Positions 9,065 to 16,743 are shown, counted from the stretch's first letter. The stretch: DNA of 34,580 bases from an uncultured Alphaproteobacteria bacterium (GCA_944390265.1 CALXPK010000026.1:1-34580), one strand, 5' to 3'. A program made the numbers and translations. Notes: generated by a model from the letters alone, not told the origin.

Positions 9065-9103
9065 AAAAAACACGCGGAACTTTGCGTTCGGCGTGTTTTT
9101 TTT
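9065..9103. terminator. Bidirectional terminator between leuS and the convergent gene
   Basis: Stem CACGC (9071-9075) pairs with GCGTG (9091-9095). After a G-G mismatch, GAAC pairs with GTTC around a TTTGC loop. An A-run lies on the left and a T-run of nine on the right, so it can serve both convergent transcripts. Confidence 0.85.
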
Positions 9104-9107
9104 GTGG

Positions 9108-9914
9108 TCATTTGAAAGCCTCAAGCAACATGGAAAAATCAAGCCGCATAACATCGGCATCTCCGATTTCAATACCCAGACTTTTAACGGCTTTTTCTTT
9201 GTTTTCTTTATCTCCTTTGAAAAGCTGAAAATAAAGAAGTTTTTTTTCAATTTTGTCTTGAGCGGCAATCAAACCGGCGGCACGTTCCAGCGTGAGCTGA
9301 TGTTTTTCCAACAAATCTTCATCCGTGCCGATGGCCAGAACATTGATAAACGGCAGATTTAATGCTCGGGCAAGTCGGCCGCATTCGTCAGCATAGCGCT
9401 TTTTTTGTTTTTCTTCTCTGAAAAAAGCAATGATTGCGCCTTTGTCAACCGGTGCCTGACAATCAATCAAAATTTCGTTGCCTTCGACCAACTCGCAATA
9501 AATGCCGGTTTCCAGCTGAAAAGCCCAGCAGATTTTGTTGAATGTTTTTCGCTTTTGCGGTTGTCGAAAAGCAATTTTTATTAAAAATTGCTGGGCAGAC
9601 AGGCCTTCTTGCTCATGGATAAACGGCGGCCTTTTATAGGCTATTCCCTTGTTGTTGCAGATTTTATCCAAAATCATTTGAAATTGGCTAAAAACGTTGC
9701 TTCCGATTTCCGGATAAAGCGTTAGCCAATTTTTGTCCCAACTATAAATACATCCGCATTCTTCATCTATAATTGCGGCAATATCATATTTTTGCTCTTT
9801 GGTCGGGATGCTTTCTGCTTTGAAGGTGAAAGTTCCCTCCTGAAGTGGATTGCTGATGCAAAAACTCAAGCCTGAATCTTGCAGTTTTGCCAAAATTTCT
9901 TCTTGCTTTTTCAT
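9108..9914 (-). CDS. Hypothetical cytosolic protein, 268 aa
   Basis: I do not recognise this protein. It has no signal peptide or clear membrane segment and is mixed alpha/beta with many aromatic and acidic residues (for example IIDEECGCIYSWDKNWLTLYPEIG at about residues 47-70). The C-terminal third is helical and charged. Codon use resembles the neighbours. The start ATG (9912-9914) has no clear ribosome site. It is a single-gene unit, convergent with leuS and divergent from lptE, so context gives no functional clue. Its full length and lack of internal stops support a real gene. Confidence 0.75.
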   Translation of the reverse strand: MKKQEEILAKLQDSGLSFCISNPLQEGTFTFKAESIPTKEQKYDIAAIIDEECGCIYSWDKNWLTLYPEIGSNVFSQFQMILDKICNNKGIAYKRPPFIHEQEGLSAQQFLIKIAFRQPQKRKTFNKICWAFQLETGIYCELVEGNEILIDCQAPVDKGAIIAFFREEKQKKRYADECGRLARALNLPFINVLAIGTDEDLLEKHQLTLERAAGLIAAQDKIEKKLLYFQLFKGDKENKEKAVKSLGIEIGDADVMRLDFSMLLEAFK

Positions 9915-10003
9915 AATGATAATATTTTATGTTAATATATTCATGATAATTATTTGCTTTTTACAATGTAGACAAAAAATTGTGTTTTGGCAAGAAAAAA
10001 TCG

Positions 10004-10031
10004 TTGCCTTGCGCCGGATTTATGCTAAAGT
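10004..10031 (+). promoter_or_regulatory. Candidate promoter for lptE-holA
   Basis: TTGCCT (10004-10009) and TAAAGT (10026-10031) are separated by 16 bases, and lie about 30 bases before the lptE start. A weak match chosen by eye. Confidence 0.4.
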
Positions 10032-10062
10032 TGGCTAAAGTTTGGTTGATGAGGATTTTTTT

Positions 10063-10611
10063 ATGATGAAAAAATTTTGGTTGTTTTTTTTGGTGCTTTT
10101 TATTTCCGCTTGCGGTTTTGAGCCGCTTTATGTGCAAAAAAAACAAGAAAGTTTGTGGTATTTCGGCGGTGAGTTTGATACTTCCATCTCTTCAGAAATG
10201 GCCAAAATCAAGGTTCAGACCATTGCCGACCGTTTCGGTCAAGAGCTTAGAAACGATTTGTTGGATATGTTGACCCCGCTTGGCGCCCCAAAAAGACCGA
10301 CATATCGTTTGTTTGTGGATGCAGAACCGGTGGAAATTACCCAGCAGGCCATGCGTGATGATATCACCGCAACGCGTGAACGCGCGCGCTATAAGGTTAA
10401 ATATCGTTTGGTGGATGCCAAGACAAATGAAGTTTTGGTCACCGGCGACAGCATTGCTTATGTCAGCTATGATATTTTGGCCAACCCTTATTCAACCACT
10501 TTTGCCAAGAAAAAAACACAAACCGACGCCGCCAAAATCATTGCCAATGATATCACTTTGCGTCTGGGTGCTTATTTCCATGCTCGCTTCAAGAAAGGAA
10601 ATCAGCTGTGA
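10063..10611 (+). CDS. lptE: LPS-assembly lipoprotein LptE
   Basis: LptE is the outer-membrane lipoprotein that plugs the LptD barrel and helps insert lipopolysaccharide in the outer leaflet. The protein (~182 residues from ATG 10063) has a lipoprotein signal with lipobox FISAC followed by GFEPLY, a hallmark of the LptE N-terminus. The remainder is the compact alpha/beta LptE fold with the typical middle section (ITQQAMRDDITATRERARYKV) and a C-terminal helix. I chose ATG 10063 for its GAGG eight bases upstream; an in-frame TTG at 10042 is less likely. The stop overlaps the holA start, the usual alphaproteobacterial order. Confidence 0.92.
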   Translation: MMKKFWLFFLVLFISACGFEPLYVQKKQESLWYFGGEFDTSISSEMAKIKVQTIADRFGQELRNDLLDMLTPLGAPKRPTYRLFVDAEPVEITQQAMRDDITATRERARYKVKYRLVDAKTNEVLVTGDSIAYVSYDILANPYSTTFAKKKTQTDAAKIIANDITLRLGAYFHARFKKGNQL

Positions 10612-11642
10612 TTTATAAGCAGGCGCAGATTGAAAAATATTTAAAAAAGCCGGATTTGGCCGTGAAAGCCTTTGTTGTCTATGGCTCTAACGATGGTTTG
10701 GTCAGTGAATATGTCAAAAAACTCATTCAAACCGTTTCCAAAGATTTGTATGACCCTTTTGCCGTGGTTTATTTTAATTGTGCCGATGTTTTGGCCGATA
10801 TCGGCTCAATGTTTGCCGAATATACCAGCCAGTCTTTGATGGGCGGCAGACGTGTGATTGTGGTGAAAGATGCCGATAACAACCTAACCAAGCATCTCAA
10901 AACCATGCTGGACGGCACGCCTTCCGACACTTTGGTGGTTATCTCTTCTTCAGCTTTGAACAAAAAGTCTTCTCTGGTAACTTTAGCCGAAGAGCGCGAT
11001 GATATGGGCTTGATTGCTTGCTATGAAGACCGAGATGAAGATATTTTTGCAACGGCGCGTTCCATGTTTGCCGAAAACGGGCTAAGCATTAATAACGAGG
11101 CTTTGCAACTCTTATGCTCTCGCCTTTCCAATGACAGAAAAACCAATCTCGGCGAGATTGAAAAACTCATCACCTATATGGGAGACAAGAAAAACGTTTC
11201 CACCGATGACGTGCAGGTTTGCATCAGTGATCAATCGGCGGCGAGCGGCGATGATGTTTGCTATTTTGCCGCCAACGGGCAAACCGATAAAGCGCTTAAA
11301 GCATTTAAAAAACTTGTGAATGAGGGCAATGAGCCCATATCCATCATTCGTTCTCTTTCTTATCATTTTAACAAAATTTTGACCGTGAAAGCTCATATGG
11401 AAAAAGGCGATAGTTTGGATAAGGCGGTTTTTAAGCTGGTGCCGAAAATTATATTTTTTAGAGAATCCAGCTTCAAACGTCAGGTTTCCATTTGGTCGAG
11501 GGAGCGGGTTTTGGCGGTTTTGGAGCTGTTGTTTAAGGCCGAAAAAGAGTGCAAAACCACCAATATGCCGGTGGAAGAGATTGTTTCTTACACAATTATG
11601 CAGATTGGTTCGGCAGCCGCCAAACTGGCCAGAGTTGCATAA
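10608..11642 (+). CDS. holA: DNA polymerase III delta subunit
   Basis: The delta subunit is the wrench of the clamp loader that opens the beta clamp. The 344-residue protein fits HolA length and layout: an N-terminal AAA-like domain without a functional Walker A (FVVYGSNDGLVSEYVKKL), the central region with SQSLMGGRRVIVVKDAD, and a helical collar domain at the C-terminus (FKKLVNEGNEPISIIRSLSYHF). The GTG start overlaps the lptE stop by three bases, with AAGGAAA upstream, so translation is coupled. It is followed by a clear terminator. Confidence 0.93.
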   Translation: MIYKQAQIEKYLKKPDLAVKAFVVYGSNDGLVSEYVKKLIQTVSKDLYDPFAVVYFNCADVLADIGSMFAEYTSQSLMGGRRVIVVKDADNNLTKHLKTMLDGTPSDTLVVISSSALNKKSSLVTLAEERDDMGLIACYEDRDEDIFATARSMFAENGLSINNEALQLLCSRLSNDRKTNLGEIEKLITYMGDKKNVSTDDVQVCISDQSAASGDDVCYFAANGQTDKALKAFKKLVNEGNEPISIIRSLSYHFNKILTVKAHMEKGDSLDKAVFKLVPKIIFFRESSFKRQVSIWSRERVLAVLELLFKAEKECKTTNMPVEEIVSYTIMQIGSAAAKLARVA

Positions 11643-11643
11643 A

Positions 11644-11680
11644 AATAAAAGAGGCGCAAAGCCCCTTTTATTTTTTTTTA
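11644..11680 (+). terminator. Terminator after holA
   Basis: AATAAAAG/GGC (11644-11655) pairs with GCC/CTTTTATT (11661-11672) around GCAAA, with one internal A-C mismatch, followed by a run of T. It begins two bases after the holA stop. Confidence 0.85.
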
Positions 11681-11701
11681 GAGAGTCTGGAAAAAATAAG
11701 T

Positions 11702-11887
11702 TTATTCGCCTTTGGGGGCAAAAATGAGCCACAAGGCCGAGATGCCGACCAGAGTGTAGATGATGTTGGCGATTAAGCCGATGCCGAAAATGGCAGCAAC
11801 CAAATCAAACTGAGCCACACCGACCAAACCCCAGTTTAGGGCGCCGATAAGAGTTAATACATAGGCTATGGTTCTGATTGTTTTCAT
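11702..11887 (-). CDS. DUF378 small membrane protein
   Basis: A 61-residue protein with two transmembrane helices. The signature LIGALNWGLVGVAQFDLVAA followed by IIYTLVGISALWLI is diagnostic of DUF378 inner-membrane proteins, which have no known function. I chose ATG 11887 because AAGGACA lies about nine bases upstream; an upstream in-frame start would add 14 non-conserved residues. It is monocistronic and divergent from the methyltransferase gene. Confidence 0.9.
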   Translation of the reverse strand: MKTIRTIAYVLTLIGALNWGLVGVAQFDLVAAIFGIGLIANIIYTLVGISALWLIFAPKGE

Positions 11888-11973
11888 TTTATTTGTCCTT
11901 ATCAAAAAAAGGTTTGTTGTTTGTAACATCTTTGATATATGTATGAATATGATATTTTCAATAGGGCGATAAT

Positions 11974-12672
11974 ATGTATAGTGAAAAATTTCAAAAATTT
12001 ATTGATATATGGGCGCATGAATATGCTTTGGAAAAAAGCATAGATGAAAAAATTTGTGCCGATAAAGACGGAAACCCTTTGCCGTGGTATACTTATCCGG
12101 CGATTGAATATTTGGTGCAGTTTGATTATGGCAACAAAAAAATTTTTGAATATGGCTGCGGTTATTCTTCCGCTTTTTGGGCCGGTCGTGCGCAAAAAGT
12201 GGTTTCCATTGAAGATAATCAGGACTATTTTGCCCGTTGGAAAAAAGAGTTTCAGATGCAAAATTTGGATATTCGCTACCGTGATGAAGGCGAAATTTAT
12301 GAAAAAGCCATTTTTGAAGATGCTGAAAAATATGATGTGATTGTGATTGACGGTAAGCGCCGCGAAAAATGTGCCGAGGCCGCGGTGCAAAAATTGGCCG
12401 ACGGCGGTATGATTATTTTGGATGACAGCGACCGTATTAACACCAGCTTGGAATATGTGCAGACGGTTGAGATTTTGAGGCAAGCGGGACTTTTGCAGGT
12501 GGATTTTTACGGCTTTTGTCCGATGAATAATTATACCAAAACCACTTCTGTTTTCTTTTCTCGCAGTTTTGATTTTAAGTCGCTTTATAAGGTTCAGCCG
12601 ATTAACGGAATCGGTAATCTTTGGAGCATGGGGCGACGGGCGCGAAAAGATTTTTTCAAAAAATGGGCATAA
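11974..12672 (+). CDS. SAM-dependent methyltransferase-like protein
   Basis: A 232-residue cytosolic protein with a class I methyltransferase core: motif I IFEYGCGYSSAFWAGRA (~residues 57-73), an acidic end to the second strand in VVSIEDN (~77-83), and YDVIVIDGKRR (~118-128) followed by GGMIILDDSDR. The YGCGYSS and IDGKRR forms resemble small-molecule or sugar methyltransferases of the FkbM/class I type, but the substrate cannot be read from sequence. The start ATG follows AGGG. It is convergent with a small membrane-protein gene and shares a terminator hairpin with it. Confidence 0.8.
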   Translation: MYSEKFQKFIDIWAHEYALEKSIDEKICADKDGNPLPWYTYPAIEYLVQFDYGNKKIFEYGCGYSSAFWAGRAQKVVSIEDNQDYFARWKKEFQMQNLDIRYRDEGEIYEKAIFEDAEKYDVIVIDGKRREKCAEAAVQKLADGGMIILDDSDRINTSLEYVQTVEILRQAGLLQVDFYGFCPMNNYTKTTSVFFSRSFDFKSLYKVQPINGIGNLWSMGRRARKDFFKKWA

Positions 12673-12697
12673 AAAAAGAAGCCTTATGAGGCTTCTT
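12670..12697 (-). terminator. Terminator overlapping the stop codon of the 72-aa gene
   Basis: A perfect 8-bp stem AAGAAGCC (12676-12683) / GGCTTCTT (12690-12697) with a six-base loop that contains the TAA stop of the minus-strand gene. Seven T follow on the minus strand, so termination there should be efficient. On the plus strand the T-run is displaced, so it is weaker for the methyltransferase transcript. Confidence 0.8.
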
Positions 12698-12902
12698 GAT
12701 TGGGTTTTTTGACGCTTTTGGGCGTGTGATTAATCTCCCATATGGCGTACATCCAGACTAGGATTATAAAGCCCAGCATGTAGTGTCTGGTGGTGGGATA
12801 ATAGAGCAAATATGCAATTCCGACCATGAGGGCAATACCACACAAAAGCACAATTAAGGCTAAAAGCCCGGCAGCTTCTTTTTTTAATGTTCTTTTTTTC
12901 AT
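12684..12902 (-). CDS. Small two-helix membrane protein, 72 aa
   Basis: The protein has two hydrophobic helices (about residues 11-33 and 41-58), a basic N-terminus (MKKRTLKKE) and a polar tail. I recognise no family. There is no ribosome site before the ATG; a promoter at 12920-12948 would start transcription only about ten bases before it, so translation may be nearly leaderless. It resembles the next small gene downstream in the reverse direction (13037-13204) in layout and in the second helix plus tail. Confidence 0.7.
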   Translation of the reverse strand: MKKRTLKKEAAGLLALIVLLCGIALMVGIAYLLYYPTTRHYMLGFIILVWMYAIWEINHTPKSVKKPNQEAS

Positions 12903-12919
12903 AAGTTTATTTTTTTAGA

Positions 12920-12948
12920 TTAATAATTTCTAATTAATATTTATTCAA
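12920..12948 (-). promoter_or_regulatory. Promoter of the 72-aa membrane-protein gene
   Basis: On the minus strand, TTGAAT (12943-12948) and TATTAA (12920-12925) have a 17-base spacer. The predicted transcript start near 12913 leaves a 5' leader of about ten bases. Confidence 0.5.
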
Positions 12949-12982
12949 CCAATAAATAGGTCTTTTTGGAAAAAAAAGCAAT

Positions 12983-13032
12983 AAAAAACCGTGCGGAAAA
13001 GTTTTGTTTTTTTCTTTTCGGTACGGTTTTTT
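12983..13032. terminator. Long terminator hairpin, probably for the 55-aa gene
   Basis: A 19-base arm (12983-13001) pairs with 13014-13032, with one mismatch and one G-U pair. A-rich and T-rich ends make it usable in both directions. It lies four bases past the stop of the 55-residue ORF. Confidence 0.8.
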
Positions 13033-13036
13033 ATAA

Positions 13037-13204
13037 TTAGTCTTCAATTTTTTTTAGTGGAGCGTTCTTCATCTCTTTGAGAATGAGAACCCAAGTAACC
13101 AAAATGAAGGCAATGACAAAAGGTCTTGATACTTCATTTATCAAGCCATAACACATACCCCCGGCGCAAAGCAGCATGCCAAGGTAAACTAAAAGTGTTT
13201 TCAT
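13037..13204 (-). CDS. Small two-helix membrane protein, 55 aa
   Basis: A short ORF with two hydrophobic helices (about residues 3-21 and 28-44) and a basic tail (KEMKNAPLKKIED). It sits between its own terminator and the engB gene, downstream of engB on the same strand. No ribosome site is visible; instead the start codon lies at the edge of an inverted repeat (13204-13259). The LLC-x-G motif in helix 1, a FILV segment in helix 2 and the K/N-P-lysine tail resemble the 72-residue protein at 12684-12902. No family is recognised. Confidence 0.65.
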   Translation of the reverse strand: MKTLLVYLGMLLCAGGMCYGLINEVSRPFVIAFILVTWVLILKEMKNAPLKKIED

Positions 13205-13259
13205 AAGGCATATATTTAAGGGTTAATAATATTTTTTCTATAGAAAATATTATGCCTTA
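13204..13259 (-). repeat. Nested inverted repeat at the start of the 55-aa ORF
   Basis: The outer 9-bp arms TAAGGCATA (13204-13212) and TATGCCTTA (13251-13259) are perfect. An inner 7-bp pair (13229-13235 with 13244-13250) forms a second stem. On the minus strand the 3' arm ends on the first base of the start codon. It could be the engB-operon terminator, a translation-control hairpin, or a dyad operator. Confidence 0.65.
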
Positions 13260-13294
13260 AATTTTTATCTGACAAGTTTTTTTATGTAAATTTT

Positions 13295-13942
13295 TTATGA
13301 CAGAGCCAAAGACTGAATCTCACGGCGCAATTCATTTAGGCCGGTTTTCTTTTCCGAGCTGGTGGCCAGCACCGTGACATAAGCGGCAGCATGGTCTTTG
13401 ATTATTTTTTGCGTGTCTGCCAAAACCTTCTCTAAGGCTTTGGCGCTGATTTTATCGGTTTTGGTGAGGACAATTTGGTAGGTGACGGCGGCTTTGTCCA
13501 GCATTTCCATAATTTCTAAATCAACTTTCTTAATACCATGGCGCGAATCGATTAAAACAAAAACGCGTTTCAAGTTCACACGGCCTTGGAGATAAGCAAA
13601 AATGAGCTTTTGCCACTGTTTGACCATGCTTTCCGGTGCTTGGGCAAAGCCATAGCCGGGGAGGTCGACAATATGAATTTTGTCGCCCAAGTTAAAGTAG
13701 TTCAGTTGTTGGGTGCGTCCGGGGGTGTTGGAGGTTTTGGCCAGCCCTTTTTGGCCGGTCAGCGCATTGATGATGCTCGACTTTCCGACATTGGAACGGC
13801 CGGCAAAAGCCACCTCCGGCATTTCGGTTAACGGCAGTTGCTCTAACTTAGCCACCCCGAGTACAAAAGTGCAGGGTTGCTTGAAAAAAGTTTCGGCTTT
13901 TTTTAAGGACTCTTGATTATACTCAGGGGTGGCAAATTCCAT
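13295..13942 (-). CDS. engB: Ribosome-biogenesis GTPase EngB (YihA/YsxC)
   Basis: EngB is a TRAFAC GTPase needed for maturation of the 50S subunit. The 215-residue protein shows all G motifs: G1 GRSNVGKSS (residues 48-56), G2 TPGRTQQ, G3 DLPGYG, G4 TKTDK and G5 ATSS. Length and motif spacing match the family. Its ATG overlaps the yidC stop by one base (TAATG), so it is translationally coupled as the last gene of the rpmH-rnpA-yidD-yidC-engB cluster. Confidence 0.97.
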   Translation of the reverse strand: MEFATPEYNQESLKKAETFFKQPCTFVLGVAKLEQLPLTEMPEVAFAGRSNVGKSSIINALTGQKGLAKTSNTPGRTQQLNYFNLGDKIHIVDLPGYGFAQAPESMVKQWQKLIFAYLQGRVNLKRVFVLIDSRHGIKKVDLEIMEMLDKAAVTYQIVLTKTDKISAKALEKVLADTQKIIKDHAAAYVTVLATSSEKKTGLNELRREIQSLALS

Positions 13943-15618
13943 TATTTTACTCCGTTTTTGCGCATGATGGCTTTTTGTTGGATGATGGAGAGGATGTTGC
14001 TAAAGCTCCAGTAAATGACCAAGCCGGCGGCAAAATGGCCGAGCATGAACATGAAAATCAGCGGCAACAACATAAACATGCGGGCTTGATCTTTGTTCAT
14101 CGGGGCCGGATTGAGTTTTTGCTGGATATACATCGTGATACCCATGATAATCGGCCAAACACCAATATCCAAAAATCCGGGGACAGGGAAGTGGATGATG
14201 CGTGAAATGGTCAGCGGGTCAGGAGCGGACAAGTCTTTAATCCAGCCGATGAAGGGGGCATGGCGAATCTCGATGGAGATATTCAACACTTTGTACAAAG
14301 AGAAAAATACCGGAATTTGAATCAGCATCGGCAAGCAGCCGGCGGCCGGATTGATTTTTTCTTTGCGATAGAGCAACATGGTTTCTTGTTGCAATTTCAT
14401 TTTGTCATTGCCGTAACGTTCTTGCAATTCTTTGATTTTTGGTTGCAGCTTTTTCATTTTGGACATGCTGTCAAAAGATTTGCCGGCAATGGGATACATG
14501 ACCAAACGCAGCAGAGCGGCAAAGAGCAAAATCGCCCAGCCCATGTTGCCGATGATATGGTAGAAAAAGTCCAAAATGTAGAAGAACGGTTTGGTCAAGA
14601 AATAGTACCAGCCAAAATCAACCGCCAAATCAAATTTTTCAATGTCAAACTGTTTGGTGTATTGGTCCAAGAGTTTGATTTCTTTGGCGCCGGCAAACAT
14701 TTTCAAATCAACAATGCCGACTGAACCGTTATCAATTTTTTGTTCGGCACCGACATAGTCCACCTGATAGCTGTTTTTGCCAATGTTGCTGAACTTGACT
14801 TTGCTCTCGCTGTTCTTATCCAAGATGAAAGCAGAGAACCAGTAGTGGTCAGAAAAGCCGGCCCAGCCGCCGTTGGTTTTATATTCTTCTTTTTCGCCGT
14901 CTTCCAAATCTTTATATTTGATTTCTTCCAAAGAAGAATCGACGACGCCAATCATACCTTCATGAATGATGGCGCGATTGGCATTTTTGGGGTCATAGGC
15001 ACGTTTTATCAACCCAAACGGATATAAGCTGATTTGTTTGCCGGAGTTGTTTTCTACGGCTTGCTCCAACGTGAACATATAGTTCTCGTCAACGGAAATT
15101 TTGCGAATGAAGCGGATGCCTTGGCCATTGTTCCATTCCAAAACAATCGGGGTTTCGGGTGTCAAGTCTTTGCCTTTAACGTTCCAGATGGTGTTGCTGC
15201 CCGGCAGGCGAATGCTTTTATCCATCGAAATCCAGCCAAAGTCGGCATAATAAGCATTGGCGGTTTTGGCCGGAGCAAAAAGCTCAACATCTTCACTGTC
15301 AGAAGCCAAAGTCTGTTTATATTTATCGAGATAAAGCTCATCAAAACGGCCGCCTTTGACGCGGATACTGCCGAGCAAAGCCGGTGTTTTAATTTGGATG
15401 CGTTTGTCCTGATTCAAGGCTTCGGCCTTTTCCATCGGGGCTTCATCAAAAACAACCGTATCGGCTTTTTCATTTATGCTTGTGTCAACGGTTTCTTCAA
15501 TTTGCGGCAGAGGTTTAGTTGGTTTAACCTGCTCTTTGGGAAACAGCAAATTGGTTACAAAAATCACGATAATGGACGCGATAACAGCAAGGTATAGGCC
15601 TTTTACATCATCTTTCAT
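13942..15618 (-). CDS. yidC: Membrane protein insertase YidC
   Basis: YidC inserts inner-membrane proteins alone or with SecYEG. The 558-residue protein has the Gram-negative layout: an N-terminal anchor (~6-24), a large periplasmic beta-sandwich P1 domain (~60-340), then the five-helix insertase core. The core begins with [17 protein letters not shown], whose Arg matches the conserved hydrophilic-groove Arg, followed by the cytosolic hairpin [19 protein letters not shown] and [19 protein letters not shown]. The last helices end near [13 protein letters not shown]. The ribosome site (AAAGGAAG, 15628-15635) lies inside a 20-bp stem in the leader, described separately. Confidence 0.98.
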   Translation of the reverse strand: MKDDVKGLYLAVIASIIVIFVTNLLFPKEQVKPTKPLPQIEETVDTSINEKADTVVFDEAPMEKAEALNQDKRIQIKTPALLGSIRVKGGRFDELYLDKYKQTLASDSEDVELFAPAKTANAYYADFGWISMDKSIRLPGSNTIWNVKGKDLTPETPIVLEWNNGQGIRFIRKISVDENYMFTLEQAVENNSGKQISLYPFGLIKRAYDPKNANRAIIHEGMIGVVDSSLEEIKYKDLEDGEKEEYKTNGGWAGFSDHYWFSAFILDKNSESKVKFSNIGKNSYQVDYVGAEQKIDNGSVGIVDLKMFAGAKEIKLLDQYTKQFDIEKFDLAVDFGWYYFLTKPFFYILDFFYHIIGNMGWAILLFAALLRLVMYPIAGKSFDSMSKMKKLQPKIKELQERYGNDKMKLQQETMLLYRKEKINPAAGCLPMLIQIPVFFSLYKVLNISIEIRHAPFIGWIKDLSAPDPLTISRIIHFPVPGFLDIGVWPIIMGITMYIQQKLNPAPMNKDQARMFMLLPLIFMFMLGHFAAGLVIYWSFSNILSIIQQKAIMRKNGVK

Positions 15619-15647
15619 CTTTTTAAACTTCCTTTAATTAACGTCAT
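15615..15647 (-). CDS. Possible 10-codon leader ORF upstream of yidC
   Basis: ATG at 15645-15647 opens [10 protein letters not shown] and stops at TGA 15615-15617, which overlaps the yidC ATG (15616-15618) as ATGA. A purine-rich GAGGAG lies 13 bases before this ATG, longer than ideal spacing. The ORF lies within the 3' arm of the stem that covers the yidC ribosome site, so a ribosome translating it would melt that stem. Expression is unproven; a chance ORF of this size is common. Confidence 0.35.
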   Translation of the reverse strand: MTLIKGSLKR

Positions 15648-15729
15648 GCTTGGATGTTTTCTCCTCGTGTACCTCAAATGTACACGTCGTCAAAAACTTC
15701 CGGCGCAGCACGTCAATTAAAGAAAGTTT
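15619..15729 (-). promoter_or_regulatory. Structured leader RNA of yidC
   Basis: A 20-base 5' arm (15710-15729) pairs over its whole length with a 3' arm (15625-15644): 18 Watson-Crick and two G-U pairs. The 3' arm contains the yidC ribosome site. The ~65-base loop holds a second perfect 7-bp hairpin, CGTGTAC/GTACACG (15666-15686), next to a purine-rich GAGGAG. Occlusion of the ribosome site is a direct reading of the pairing; a regulatory role is inferred. It could instead be a genomic palindromic repeat. Confidence 0.6.
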
Positions 15730-15760
15730 AACCGGCGCGCGGCAAGCAATTTTGTATGTA

Positions 15761-15788
15761 AATCTATTTTCTTACATATATCTAACAA
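15761..15788 (-). promoter_or_regulatory. Candidate internal promoter for yidC-engB with dyad
   Basis: On the minus strand, TTGTTA (15783-15788) and TAGATT (15761-15766) have a 16-base spacer, which would start transcription shortly before the structured yidC leader. A 7-bp dyad, TATGTAA (15755-15761) / TTACATA (15772-15778), spans the -10 element and could be an operator. Confidence 0.4.
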
Positions 15789-15830
15789 ATTGTTCTTAAT
15801 TTAGTGGATTTCTTTTCTCAAAGCAAGGTT

Positions 15831-16088
15831 TTATAGCGGGTTATGCTTGCTTTTCTTTTCATCTGCCGGCGGAACGGGGTCATAACCGCTGCCGCCCCAA
15901 GGATGACAACGCAACAAACGTTTGGTTCCAAGCCACAAACCTTTGAAAATGCCATGTTTTTCGATGGCTTCAATCATATATTGCGAGCAGGTGGGTTGAT
16001 AACGGCAGACGCCGGGGCATAAGGGAGAGAGAAATTTTTGATAAAACCTGACCAGCAAAATCAAAATTTTTTTGATGATTTTGCTCAT
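15831..16088 (-). CDS. yidD: Membrane-insertion efficiency factor YidD
   Basis: YidD is a small membrane-associated protein thought to assist YidC-dependent insertion. The 85-residue protein has an amphipathic N-terminus ([22 protein letters not shown]), the three conserved cysteines in [15 protein letters not shown], and the C-terminal [14 protein letters not shown] motif. I chose ATG 16086-16088, which overlaps the rnpA stop as ATGA; the frame remains open further upstream but only inside rnpA. It lies about 210 bases upstream of yidC, the usual order. Confidence 0.96.
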   Translation of the reverse strand: MSKIIKKILILLVRFYQKFLSPLCPGVCRYQPTCSQYMIEAIEKHGIFKGLWLGTKRLLRCHPWGGSGYDPVPPADEKKSKHNPL

Positions 16089-16453
16089 TTGGCGGCCTTT
16101 TTCTCGTTTATCAAAGCATTGATTTGTTCCAAGGCTTTTTGCATGTTGTCTTTGAGCTTTTGAAAATCGCAAGTGGCGGTGTTGTAGCGGCCGATTAAAA
16201 CATAATCCACATTGCTTAAAGCCGTTTGCGGAAAAACTTCTCTGACGGCGGCGCGCAACCTTCTTTTGGTGCGGTTCCTGATATGGGCTTTGCCCAGCTT
16301 TTTGGTGGCAGTGTAGCCGATGTGGCAGATGTTTTCTTGCATAGATAAACTAAGAGCCGCCTGCAGGATTAAGCCGGAGGTGACCACTTTTAATCCCTTA
16401 GAGGCGACTCTAACGAAATCTTTTCTCTTTTTTAAGATAAAAACTTCTACCAT
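16085..16453 (-). CDS. rnpA: Ribonuclease P protein component
   Basis: RnpA is the protein cofactor that helps the RNase P RNA bind precursor tRNAs. The 122-residue basic protein has the family RNR signature in [21 protein letters not shown] (about residues 52-72) and the N-terminal [14 protein letters not shown] substrate-binding strand. It follows rpmH with a 12-base gap and overlaps yidD by four bases (ATGA). The start ATG 16451-16453 has no strong ribosome site, so translation may depend on rpmH coupling. Confidence 0.95.
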   Translation of the reverse strand: MVEVFILKKRKDFVRVASKGLKVVTSGLILQAALSLSMQENICHIGYTATKKLGKAHIRNRTKRRLRAAVREVFPQTALSNVDYVLIGRYNTATCDFQKLKDNMQKALEQINALINEKKAAK

Positions 16454-16465
16454 AATGGTTCCAGA

Positions 16466-16600
16466 CTAGGCTGAAAGTCTTTTACGACCTCTTGCACGAC
16501 GTGCTGCCAAGACTTTGCGTCCACCTTTGGTTTCCATGCGAGTACGGAAGCCGTGACGGCGAGCTCTAACCAATTTGCTCGGTTGATAAGTACGTTTCAT
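16466..16600 (-). CDS. rpmH: 50S ribosomal protein L34
   Basis: A 44-residue very basic protein whose start, [19 protein letters not shown], and end, [18 protein letters not shown], match L34 almost completely. GGAG lies eight bases before the ATG. It is the first gene of the rpmH-rnpA-yidD-yidC-engB cluster and has a strong promoter upstream at 16714-16742. Confidence 0.98.
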   Translation of the reverse strand: MKRTYQPSKLVRARRHGFRTRMETKGGRKVLAARRARGRKRLSA

Positions 16601-16713
16601 TTTTTTTCTCCGGTTGAGGCGGATTGTTCCGCCGATTGTTATTTGTTATTTAAAGACTCTTTTTATTTTGCAGAGCCTCTCGGAATTTGTGTCCTAATCT
16701 ATAGAACACTCGT

Positions 16714-16742
16714 TTTATAAATTTAAATCCTTGCAAAGTCAA
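16714..16742 (-). promoter_or_regulatory. Promoter of the rpmH operon
   Basis: On the minus strand, TTGACT (16737-16742) and TATAAA (16714-16719) have an exact 17-base spacer. The leader to rpmH would be about 107 bases and includes a GGCGGA/TCCGCC hairpin. Confidence 0.7.
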
Positions 16743-16743
16743 C

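Noticed and set aside
15619-15729. Rho-independent terminator between yidD and yidC
   Set aside because: The long stem is followed on the minus strand by the yidC start rather than a T-run, so it does not look like an intrinsic terminator.
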